Assembly: GCA_039198065.1 (NCBI GenBank)
Contig: JBCCTU010000005.1
Location: 225,052 to 289,051, forward strand
Length of the DNA: 64,000 nt
Direction: 5' to 3'
Origin: CALHVX01 sp039198065
Lineage (GTDB): Bacteria > Pseudomonadota > Gammaproteobacteria > Pseudomonadales > Azotimanducaceae
Position 1 is the first letter of the stretch, and each line of letters starts with the position of its first letter. The notes beneath the pieces are model-generated. The model did no database searches. It saw only the letters and a program-made list of their open reading frames with translations, and had not been told where the DNA came from. A program made the translations under genes and the position numbers. Shown one piece after another: positions 35,287 to 43,086 of the stretch.

Positions 35287-36116
35287 GCGTTGCGTCCCGG
35301 CTCAACCTGCAGGGCATACCAGGGAAACAGCAGGCGGCTCAAGCGTCGCACCGCGAAATCAGTAAGCCAGGCGAGCGCTGTTATACAAAGCACGTACGGC
35401 AGGATGATGTCCATGGCCAGGTAACGGCGCACGAGAAAGATGCGGTAGCCAAGACCCTCTGTTGCGGCGATGGCCTCGGCGGCGATCAGGAACAACCATG
35501 CCGCGCCGAGAGACAGGCGAATGGCATCGAGCAGCCGCGGCAACATCTGCGGTAGCACGATGCGCCAGAGCGTTAACCAGCTCCCTGCGCCAAGGGTTTG
35601 CGCTTTGATCAGCTCTTCCGTCGGCAGCTCGCGCACGCGGGCTTCCAGGTCACGGGCAATGAAAGGTCCAACGCCAATCGCAATGAGCACGATCTTCGAC
35701 AGCTCGTCGATACCGAGGGTGATGAACAGGATCGGCAGAATAGACAGCGGCGGTACCATGGCGAAAGCGGCAAGAAACGGCGACAGCGCGCTGCCGGCTG
35801 TGGGTAACAAGCCAGCTAACACACCGACCAGCAGCCCGAAGAGCGCACCTAGAGCAACGCCGGATGCAAGGCGCACAAGGCTGGCCTTGGTGTCGGCAAT
35901 GAGTAACCGTTCTCCGGTGCGGCGGTCCGGTTCGATTGCCATGCGCTTCATCGCATCCGCCATGGTCGAAAACGCAGGCAACAGGCGGTCTTGCGGGTTC
36001 TCAGCGAGGCGGATACTCGACGCGCTCTGATAGGCGAACACCAGGAGCACAAACGGTAGGGCGGTGAGCAGTAGGGCAGACACCCGGCCCGGCCGCCGAT
36101 TCATCAGTCGCGTCAT
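35283..36116 (-). CDS. ABC transporter permease (urea carboxylase-linked)
   Basis: A 277-residue permease of the BPD_transp_1 family with about six helices, beginning at VSALLLTALPFVLLVFAY. The EAA-type loop is in RELPTEELIKAQTLGAGSWLTLWRIVLPQMLP. It belongs to the NitT/TauT group, whose permeases work as homodimers with one ATPase. It is 32 bp after the binding-protein gene and coupled to the ATPase by ATGA. Confidence 0.9.
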   Translation of the reverse strand: MTRLMNRRPGRVSALLLTALPFVLLVFAYQSASSIRLAENPQDRLLPAFSTMADAMKRMAIEPDRRTGERLLIADTKASLVRLASGVALGALFGLLVGVLAGLLPTAGSALSPFLAAFAMVPPLSILPILFITLGIDELSKIVLIAIGVGPFIARDLEARVRELPTEELIKAQTLGAGSWLTLWRIVLPQMLPRLLDAIRLSLGAAWLFLIAAEAIAATEGLGYRIFLVRRYLAMDIILPYVLCITALAWLTDFAVRRLSRLLFPWYALQVEPGRNA

Positions 36117-36148
36117 GAGTTCGCCTGCAGTCCGGGGATACGCCCGGC

Positions 36149-37327
36149 TTAGGGGCCGGATTCCACAAGCTTTGGCGCCTGCGGCACGCCGGCCGCGCGC
36201 ATAAAGGTGTCGGTAAAGCGCAGCTGGACGTTGGCCTCGTTACCCCACACGCCACCGTCAGCGAACTCGATACCGACAAAGCCTGGGTCCGGTGCCATGG
36301 GTCCGAGCAGTCCTTTATCGAACGAGAACTCGGCGACGCGTGCCATGGTGGTTTGTGGCGCGTCGCTCGTCACAAATTCGACACCGGCAGCGGGTTCCGC
36401 GAAGAGATAGGTTGTCTCCAGCTGCCCCTTGAAGCTCGCCAGGTTGGTACCGGATGCGTTCGCCATGTGTTCCAGCACCGCTTCGCGCTCTGCTTCAGAT
36501 TGCATCAGCGCGATCGTTTCGTACCAGGCGCCGGCAAGCGCGTGACCCAATTCCGGATGTGCTTCGAGTACGTCGGTTTTGACCACCGTGAGATCGAGGA
36601 TCTCGCCAGGGATCTGGCTCGAGTTGAAAACGGCGTTTGCACCGGGCTGACTTTTAATTTCCGCGAGCATGGGGTTCCAGGTCACCAGCGCCGGTACGCG
36701 GGCGCCGGACCAGGCACTGACCATATCGGCATCGGTCGTGTTAACCACGGTGATATCGCGTTCGCTTAAATTGACGGAGTCGAGTGCCCGCGCCAACAGG
36801 TAGTGGGACACCGACAGCTCCACCAGGTTGACCCGCTCGCCTTTGATGTCCGCCAGGTTGGGCGAATCGCGCAGCACTACGGCGTCGTTGCCGTTCGAAT
36901 AGTCACCGACAATCAGTGCTGTGCTGTCGACGCCGCTGGCACCAGCGATGGTAAGGATGTCCATGTTGGTGGCGGTAACCGCATCGAACTGACCGGCCGT
37001 GTACTGATTGACCGACTCGATGTAGTCGTTGATCTGAATGACATCGATCTCAATGCCGTAGCGGTCCGCCCAGCGATCGACAATGCCTTTTGAATCGGCG
37101 TACTCCCAGGGCATCCAGCCGACGTAGATGGACCAGGCCAGGGTGAACTTGGGCTTCTCTGCGGCGCAGGCTCCCAGAGGCGTAAAGAGGAGCGTGAGCA
37201 CCAGGCCGAGCACGGCGATAAGGCGCGAGGAAGGATCCCGGCGGCCACCAATCCGGCGAAAGGCTGCGAGCGGAAAAACAGTGTTAGCGTTCATTTGGTA
37301 AAGCCTGTTGCGTCTTGGTGCACTCAT
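36149..37327 (-). CDS. Urea-type ABC transporter substrate-binding protein
   Basis: A 392-residue periplasmic binding protein of the type found in urea carboxylase regions (KPKFTLAWSIYVGWMPWEYA, then FDAVTATNMDILTIAGASGVDSTALIV). The signal peptide ends near residue 55 (VLGLVLTLLFTPLGACAAEKP) and a possible lipobox-like GAC lies there. The ATG at 37327 shares ATGA with the Rieske stop, so the long N terminus before the signal hydrophobic stretch is kept; ATG 11 codons later is the alternative. The ligand is probably urea or a substituted urea or amide. Confidence 0.88.
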   Translation of the reverse strand: MSAPRRNRLYQMNANTVFPLAAFRRIGGRRDPSSRLIAVLGLVLTLLFTPLGACAAEKPKFTLAWSIYVGWMPWEYADSKGIVDRWADRYGIEIDVIQINDYIESVNQYTAGQFDAVTATNMDILTIAGASGVDSTALIVGDYSNGNDAVVLRDSPNLADIKGERVNLVELSVSHYLLARALDSVNLSERDITVVNTTDADMVSAWSGARVPALVTWNPMLAEIKSQPGANAVFNSSQIPGEILDLTVVKTDVLEAHPELGHALAGAWYETIALMQSEAEREAVLEHMANASGTNLASFKGQLETTYLFAEPAAGVEFVTSDAPQTTMARVAEFSFDKGLLGPMAPDPGFVGIEFADGGVWGNEANVQLRFTDTFMRAAGVPQAPKLVESGP

Positions 37328-38460
37328 TTAGTGCTTGCACTACTAGGGTGCGTTTCAACCTTGGAAAAGGTGTCGAGGTATGCGTCGTGCCAGTGCGCGA
37401 TCGGCGCCTCATGAGTCATCGTCATGGGCCCAACGGAAAAAGCCTCAGACTCTACCGTGGCCTGCAGCCGCTCCGTCATCGCCGCGTCTTCGTGTTCCGT
37501 GATTGCTCGAAAAGCCGCCAGGAAGTCCTCGGCCACGGACGGGTCGAGAGCCTGATCGGGGGCAACACGGGCCCGAAAATGCATCCGGGCACGGGCGGGA
37601 CCCAGCGGCTCAACCCAGCCAGTGGCGAAGTACGACTCACCGGTAAAAAGAGTCAGGTTTGGAAACACCAGGTGGGCGCCGTTGAGGCGTTCTCGTGATG
37701 ACAACGACGGAATCGCCTTGAGCGGCGGTACGAAGGAACCGGCATCCGCCCGGGTGGGCTCGAACGACACCCAGTGCTGGGCGGTCTGAAGCATTTCCCC
37801 GGCGTGGTGATCCCACATGCGGAGCGTTTCTGGGTGCGTATACCAGAGGTGGTACCAGTCCACGTGGTTCTCGATGTAGAACTTCCAGTTGGCGGCGAAG
37901 TCGTAGTGCCCGCTGGTCAGCGTGCTGAGCGTATCGGGCCGGTAGCCGTTGAGCAGCGTTGGCAGATCCCCGAGCCAGTCTTCGAACGCCGGCGCAGCCC
38001 CGTCAGGATTTAAGAACAGTAGACCGCGCCACTCCGCGAGGCGTGCTGGTCGTAGGCCCCAGTCGTTCAGGTCCATGGCCGGAAGCTGGGCCTTGCGTTG
38101 GGGCACGTTTTTCAGCGTGCCGTCGAGGTCGTACTGCCAGCGATGGTAGGGGCAGGTCATGGTCTCGCAGGTGCCCGAGCCATCCATGAGCAGGGCGCCG
38201 CGATGCCGACAGACGTTGTGAAAGCCGCGCAGTTCGCCGTCTGCACCGCGGACGACCACAACGGGTGAACCTCCGAGAACGAGTGAGCGATAGGAGCCGG
38301 TACCGGGAAAATCAGCGGTGTCGCCGATGTAGTTCCAGGTGCGGCGAAACAGCTGGCGCTGTTCGCGCCGATACCAGTCCTCACTGTAATAGGCTTCCGC
38401 AGGCAACCGGTAGCCGTTGCCTGGCTGCAGAAGATCTACGATCGAAATTGATTCCGTCAC
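37324..38460 (-). CDS. Rieske non-haem iron oxygenase, alpha subunit
   Basis: A 378-residue ring-hydroxylating-type oxygenase. The [2Fe-2S] Rieske site is C84-x-H86 (NVCRHRGALL) and C103-x2-H106 (TCPYHRWQYD). The mononuclear iron site is in NWKFYIENHVDWYHLWYTHPETL (D201 bridging, H204 and H209), with a later acidic ligand. Relatives such as CntA- and GbcA-type enzymes oxidise N-methyl groups, so oxidative N-dealkylation is a plausible reaction. It is first in the operon and its TGA overlaps the urea-type binding-protein ATG. No reductase is adjacent. Function is inferred from context. Confidence 0.88.
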   Translation of the reverse strand: MTESISIVDLLQPGNGYRLPAEAYYSEDWYRREQRQLFRRTWNYIGDTADFPGTGSYRSLVLGGSPVVVVRGADGELRGFHNVCRHRGALLMDGSGTCETMTCPYHRWQYDLDGTLKNVPQRKAQLPAMDLNDWGLRPARLAEWRGLLFLNPDGAAPAFEDWLGDLPTLLNGYRPDTLSTLTSGHYDFAANWKFYIENHVDWYHLWYTHPETLRMWDHHAGEMLQTAQHWVSFEPTRADAGSFVPPLKAIPSLSSRERLNGAHLVFPNLTLFTGESYFATGWVEPLGPARARMHFRARVAPDQALDPSVAEDFLAAFRAITEHEDAAMTERLQATVESEAFSVGPMTMTHEAPIAHWHDAYLDTFSKVETHPSSASTK

Positions 38461-38551
38461 TGGGTCACAGGGTCACAGGTTTAAGGGCTTGCCGGGTCGC
38501 TGGGCGCCGTCCTTTCGAACCATTCATTGAGCGAAGCGCACGCAAGATGGC

Positions 38552-38564
38552 GGGCACTGTGCCC
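38552..38564. promoter_or_regulatory. Palindrome upstream of the Rieske-urea operon
   Basis: GGGCAC-T-GTGCCC is a perfect palindrome 92 bp before the Rieske start, inside the 213-bp gap after the allophanate hydrolase gene. It could be an operator half-pair, or chance; no regulator gene is adjacent. Confidence 0.25.
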
Positions 38565-38673
38565 ATGGGCAATCGCGCGACGGTTCACGGGTCTAATTAT
38601 GCATCGAAGTTTGCAGACTCCGTGCCACCCTGTCGGCTCTGAGTTCTCAGGTTCGACGCGGATCCGGCCAGCA

Positions 38674-40368
38674 TTAGCGTGCTGCCAGGTATGCGCGCCA
38701 GCCCCCCAGTTCAGTGATGTCCTTAGCGCCCCGGTCGCAGCCGGCGGCACCGATGAACCCAACCACTTCTGACCCGTCATCGAGCCGCACTCTCCCGAGA
38801 CCCAGCGGGGCAGGGATCCCCGCGAGGAAGCTGCCGACGGTCTCGACCGGTAGTTCCCACAGTTCGACCTCGATCTTTGCGCTGCCGTCGGGATCGACGA
38901 TCAACGCTGGGCGTTCCGGTGGGCCCCCGGGCAGCGCAAGAAGCCGATGACCGGGGGCTGTGTGGCAGCGACGGAGCATGCGACCGCCGCGCTCCCGGAC
39001 CTGCCAGTTCAACGGCAGCCCGTCCATGTGCGCACCGGCCAGCAGGATCGGATAGCCCCGTTCGGCCTGCCAGGGCTCACCCAAGAACAGTGCGCCGAGT
39101 TCGAGCAGCGCAGTATCCGTACCCGCGGGGGCAAACAGCGTGATGCCGAAGGGCAGCCCATCGGCGTTGCTACCGGCAGGGACCGCGAGCGCGGCGTAGT
39201 CGAGAAGGTTCATGAAGTTGGTGAAGCGACCCAAGGCCGTGTTTTCGCCGATCGGGTCGGCTTGCAGCGCCGCTAGGGTCGGAAATCGATCGGCGGTGGG
39301 GAATACGATCGCGTCGACTTCCGCGAACACGGCGTTTGCCTCTGCCGCAAGCGCGCGCAGCCGGTCGAAGCCTCGAAACGCCTCGCGGGCTGACAGATCG
39401 CGGGCAGCGCCAATGATCTGAGCGGTGACAGGATGGATGTCACCGGGGTGGGCCTGGATGAAATCACCGACGGCGACGTCTCGCTCGGCGACCCAGGGCC
39501 CGTCGTAGAGCAGCGCTCCTGCAGCGATGAAGGGCGTTGGGTCGATGGGTACGAGGGTGCAGCCCAGGGACTGTAAATGACTGCAGGCCTGTTCGAATTC
39601 CTTTGGGCCCCAACGATCGTCGGGAAACGACAGCGATTCAACGGACGGGACCCCGATGCGGGTCGGCGTAGGAAAGAAACGCGGCGTCAACGTGCGACTG
39701 GTGGGGTCGTCGGAAGCTGGGCCGGCAAGGACGGACAACAGTTTGGCAGCGTCGGTAACGGTGCGGGTGAAGGTCGTGACGCAGTCAAGCGATCGACACG
39801 CAGGCACGACACCGCGGGTCGGAAACAGTCCGTAGGATGGCTTCATCCCAACGAGAGCGTTGAACGCAGCCGGGATGCGGCCTGAGCCGGCCGTGTCGGT
39901 TCCGAGCGCGAAGTCTGCCTCGCCGAGGGCGACGGCAACGGCTGAGCCGGAACTGGATCCACCGGAAATGCGATCCGGGTGCAGCGCGTTGCGGCATTCA
40001 CCGTACGGCGAGCGGGTGCCAACGAGGCCAGTTGCGAATTGATCGAGGTTGGTTTTTCCAAGCGGCACGGCGCCGGCAGCCAACAGGCGTTCAACAACCG
40101 TGGCCGAGCGTTCCGGTACGTAGCTATAGGCAGGACAAGCGGCGGTCGTCGGTACCTGCGCGAGGTCGATGTTGTCTTTCAACGCAAAGCAAAGACCGCG
40201 CAGTGGTGCCTCGTCGCTCGGGTTGTGAAACCCTAGGCTCGCATCCGGCGTTAGGCGTTCGATCCAAACCTGGTGATCCGCGTTCTGCTCCGTGAGCTGG
40301 GCTCGCTCGCGAAGGCGCGCGGCGAGATCGACGGTGGGTGTTTGAAGGTCGGAGAAGGTTTCAGTCAT
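38674..40368 (-). CDS. atzF: Allophanate hydrolase
   Basis: A 564-residue amidase-signature enzyme that hydrolyses allophanate to ammonia and carbon dioxide, completing the ATP-dependent urea route. The catalytic Ser-Ser-Lys site is visible as K64 (FALKDNIDLA), the GGSSSGSA segment (138-142) and S162 in GTDTAGSGR. A C-terminal domain (from about 440, LAGAHMDGLPLNWQVRERGG) is that found in full-length AtzF and the yeast urea amidolyase. It lies 213 bp upstream of the Rieske operon on the same strand and is divergent from the unknown gene at 40506. Confidence 0.93.
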   Translation of the reverse strand: MTETFSDLQTPTVDLAARLRERAQLTEQNADHQVWIERLTPDASLGFHNPSDEAPLRGLCFALKDNIDLAQVPTTAACPAYSYVPERSATVVERLLAAGAVPLGKTNLDQFATGLVGTRSPYGECRNALHPDRISGGSSSGSAVAVALGEADFALGTDTAGSGRIPAAFNALVGMKPSYGLFPTRGVVPACRSLDCVTTFTRTVTDAAKLLSVLAGPASDDPTSRTLTPRFFPTPTRIGVPSVESLSFPDDRWGPKEFEQACSHLQSLGCTLVPIDPTPFIAAGALLYDGPWVAERDVAVGDFIQAHPGDIHPVTAQIIGAARDLSAREAFRGFDRLRALAAEANAVFAEVDAIVFPTADRFPTLAALQADPIGENTALGRFTNFMNLLDYAALAVPAGSNADGLPFGITLFAPAGTDTALLELGALFLGEPWQAERGYPILLAGAHMDGLPLNWQVRERGGRMLRRCHTAPGHRLLALPGGPPERPALIVDPDGSAKIEVELWELPVETVGSFLAGIPAPLGLGRVRLDDGSEVVGFIGAAGCDRGAKDITELGGWRAYLAAR

Positions 40369-40505
40369 GGGGTCCTGCGGCTCCGCGATACGCTAAGCGT
40401 TGGTTGGTAATCGGCAGTTGCCAGCAAGTTCCGTTCCGAGTTGTTCACGGAAGCGGCTCTGCGAATGCTCAGCTGACGGCCTTAACGCGAGGGAGGGACA
40501 ACACT

Positions 40506-41066
40506 GTGAGCGATGATCCGAAAACGTCCACTGCGAAGAACAGGGAGATGATGCTTGCCAAGGCAGAGTCGATGATCGATGCGTTTTACGCCTTCGACCG
40601 GGAGCACCTGGCCCGGTTGCTCGAGAAGGCCGGTACTGCAAGGGACCAACTCCTGTACTACCAGGGCTGGGCAGAAGGGGGCAACTACCGGGTGCTCGAG
40701 CGCCGCGCCTGTGTCGCCCGGGGCGCGTCGGAAGTTGTCTGCGCAATTACGGTAGAGGACGATCCGGTGCTGGCGCTGGGACTGGACTTCAAAGTCACCG
40801 ACACCTTTACCTTGCGCTTCGACGGCCTCGACATCGTGGATGTAACCACTGATTCCAACGACCCACCAATCTACTACGCGGCCCGGGACTGGGTGAAGGC
40901 CCACCGGCCGGACATCATGGCGGGCCCCTGCGCTGGCATGTGTGCCGGGGGTACGACACCCGGGGACTGTGCCCGAGCGATGACCGAAGCGTACGCGCAG
41001 TACGCGGCCAGCGACGACTTTCCGGGCAGTGACGACGGCCTACCAACGACTGAAACGAGTGACTGA
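40506..41066 (+). CDS. Conserved-looking protein of unknown function
   Basis: A 186-residue soluble protein I do not recognise. A short charged N terminus leads into a helical segment (AESMIDAFYAFDREHLARLLEKAGTA). Then comes a mixed beta region (YRVLERRACVARGASEVVCAITVEDDPVL, FTLRFDGLDIVDV), reminiscent of the NTF2/SnoaL-like fold, and a Cys-containing end (AGPCAGMCAGGTTPGDCARA). The GTG start at 40506 has GGGAGGG eight bases upstream; open frame further upstream lacks such a site. It is divergent from allophanate hydrolase, with 137 bp between starts. Confidence 0.7.
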   Translation: MSDDPKTSTAKNREMMLAKAESMIDAFYAFDREHLARLLEKAGTARDQLLYYQGWAEGGNYRVLERRACVARGASEVVCAITVEDDPVLALGLDFKVTDTFTLRFDGLDIVDVTTDSNDPPIYYAARDWVKAHRPDIMAGPCAGMCAGGTTPGDCARAMTEAYAQYAASDDFPGSDDGLPTTETSD

Positions 41067-41079
41067 CCGCGCGAAGACC

Positions 41080-42045
41080 CTAGCTGGCGGCTGAATAGCG
41101 GTGACACGCCACCTGCCGATGGGCATCGGTGGCGATGAGCTCAGGCGTAGTATTTCTGCAAACGGCTTCGGCAACCGGGCAGCGGTTGACGAAACGGCAA
41201 CCGGCGCCGACGTTTACCGGCGATGGGATCTCGCCGGAGATTAGCGTTGATGCACGATCGCGTTCGGAGCTCGGATCCGGCTCCGGATTGGAACCCACCA
41301 GCAGCTGCGTGTACGGATGCTGCGGCTCGAAGAACACCTGGTCTGCCGGTCCGATTTCAACCAGTGATCCCAGGTACATGACTGCCATGCGATCGCTGAC
41401 GTAGCGCACCATGGACAGGTCGTGGGCAATGAACAGCAGCGTCAGCCCCATGGATTCTTTCAGGGAGTCGAGCAGATTGATCACCTGCGCCTGCACCGAA
41501 ACGTCAAGAGCCGAAATCGGTTCATCGCAGACGACGAACTCGGGTTCCATGATCAGGGCGCGCGCGATTCCGATGCGCTGGCGCTGACCGCCGGAGAATT
41601 CGTGTGGATAGCGGGACATGTGATCCGCCTGCAACCCAACGCGTTCGAGCCAGTCCGCAACCCGTTCCCGAAGCTGGATCTGCGTTTCGTTTTTGTGCAA
41701 ACGCCGGCCTTCGCCGATGATCTCACCGACCGTCATGCGCGGGTTCAGGGATGAGTAGGGATCTTGAAAGATCATCTGCAGGCGATCGGCCTGAGCCTGA
41801 AAGTCCTGCGGTCGATAGCTGCTGGGAAGCGCGTTGCCACGATAGCGAACTTCGCCGCTGGTTTTGTCGTGCAATCCGAGCAGCGCTTTGCCAAAGGTCG
41901 ACTTACCGGACCCGCTTTCGCCCACAAGGCCGACAATTTCCCGTTCTTCAACGGCAAGACTGACGGCGTCAACGGCGTGCACGCGGCGTTCCCGATCGAG
42001 CTGAAAGTGCTTCGTGAGTGCGTCGGCTTCAATCAACGGTGGCAT
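41080..42045 (-). CDS. Oligopeptide-type ABC transporter ATP-binding protein (OppF/DppF-like)
   Basis: A 321-residue ATPase with Walker A GESGSGKS, signature FSGGQRQRIGIARAL, Walker B EFVVCDEPISALDV and the C-terminal oligopeptide extension with cysteines (GAGCRFVNRCPVAEAVC) that binds an Fe-S cluster in relatives. The ATG at 42045 lies 17 bases inside the end of the previous ATPase gene; the long open frame upstream is antisense-like and not family sequence. It is the last gene of the five-gene opp-type operon. Confidence 0.9.
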   Translation of the reverse strand: MPPLIEADALTKHFQLDRERRVHAVDAVSLAVEEREIVGLVGESGSGKSTFGKALLGLHDKTSGEVRYRGNALPSSYRPQDFQAQADRLQMIFQDPYSSLNPRMTVGEIIGEGRRLHKNETQIQLRERVADWLERVGLQADHMSRYPHEFSGGQRQRIGIARALIMEPEFVVCDEPISALDVSVQAQVINLLDSLKESMGLTLLFIAHDLSMVRYVSDRMAVMYLGSLVEIGPADQVFFEPQHPYTQLLVGSNPEPDPSSERDRASTLISGEIPSPVNVGAGCRFVNRCPVAEAVCRNTTPELIATDAHRQVACHRYSAAS

Positions 42046-43084
42046 GGTGCAGACCTTTGATGCGGTGCGGACTGTTGGCGTGCTGAAGCCAACAGCGCGC
42101 GCGATGCTCGGCTGCCATGTCGACGACGGGCGGTGGTGTGTCGTGACACACGCGCATGGCGTGCGGACAGCGTGCGCAGTAGCCGCAGCCTTGCGGCGGC
42201 GCGAACAGATCAGGTGGGCTGCCATCGATGGGTTGCAGCCGGTCTTCCGCGGCGCCGGCAACGGGGCGTCGGTTGGTTGGCATAGCTGCCCGCAGTCCGA
42301 GCGTGTACGGGTGCGCCGAGCGGTAGAAGATATCGTCCACGGACCCGGCTTCGACGATCTGCCCCGCGTACATGACAGCGACCCGATCGGCCATCCGCGC
42401 AACGACGCCGAGATCGTGCGTGATCAGCACGATCGCCATATTCGTTTCTCGCTTGAGGTCGTTCAGCAGATCGAGAATCTGGGCCTGAATCGTAACGTCG
42501 AGCGCCGTTGTCGGTTCATCGGCGATGAGCACGTCGGGTTCGCAGGCGATCGCCATGGCGATCATCGCGCGCTGCAGCATGCCGCCGGAAAACTCGAAGG
42601 GATACTGTTTCGCCCGGGCGCTGGCTTCGGGGATGCGACTGAGGTCAAGCAATTCAATAGCCCGCTGCATCGCCTGGCTCTGGCTGTAGCCGCGATGAAC
42701 CTGCAGAGGTTCGGCAATCTGCGCCCCGATCGTCATGGTCGGATTCAGGGACGTCATCGGATCCTGAAAAATCATGCCGATCTGATCGCCGCGAATCGCT
42801 CGGCCGTTGGCCTGGGTTGCGCCGAGGATGTGGGCTCCCTGGAGGCGCGCGCTACCCTCCGTGATGCGTCCCGGTGGCATGGGCACGAGACCCATGATGG
42901 CCTGAACGGTCACGGATTTGCCGCAGCCCGACTCGCCAACGATCGCGAGGGTTTCGCCTGCCGCAACGGAGAAGCTCACGCCGCGCACGGCCTGGACGAC
43001 GCCGCCGTAGGTGTCGAACTCGACGGCGAGATTGTCTACCGCCAGCAACGGCGTTGACGGACCTTCGGGAGTCTGCGTCGTCAT
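42029..43084 (-). CDS. Oligopeptide-type ABC transporter ATP-binding protein (OppD/DppD-like)
   Basis: A 351-residue ATPase with Walker A GESGCGKS, signature FSGGMLQRAMIAMAI, Walker B PDVLIADEPTTALDV and the C-terminal cluster motif (PPQGCGYCARCPHAMRVC). OppD and OppF form a heterodimer powering the OppBC pore. It starts two bases after the OppC-like gene and overlaps the OppF-like gene, so expression is coupled. Confidence 0.92.
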   Translation of the reverse strand: MTTQTPEGPSTPLLAVDNLAVEFDTYGGVVQAVRGVSFSVAAGETLAIVGESGCGKSVTVQAIMGLVPMPPGRITEGSARLQGAHILGATQANGRAIRGDQIGMIFQDPMTSLNPTMTIGAQIAEPLQVHRGYSQSQAMQRAIELLDLSRIPEASARAKQYPFEFSGGMLQRAMIAMAIACEPDVLIADEPTTALDVTIQAQILDLLNDLKRETNMAIVLITHDLGVVARMADRVAVMYAGQIVEAGSVDDIFYRSAHPYTLGLRAAMPTNRRPVAGAAEDRLQPIDGSPPDLFAPPQGCGYCARCPHAMRVCHDTPPPVVDMAAEHRARCWLQHANSPHRIKGLHHATVD

Positions 43085-43086
43085 GA

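Noticed and set aside
38461..40505. Possible guanidine-I (ykkC) riboswitch upstream of the Rieske-urea operon or allophanate hydrolase.
   Set aside because: The GCTGGTCCGAGAG-type core was not found in either gap, and the carboxyguanidine deiminase partners are missing; this favours urea over guanidine.
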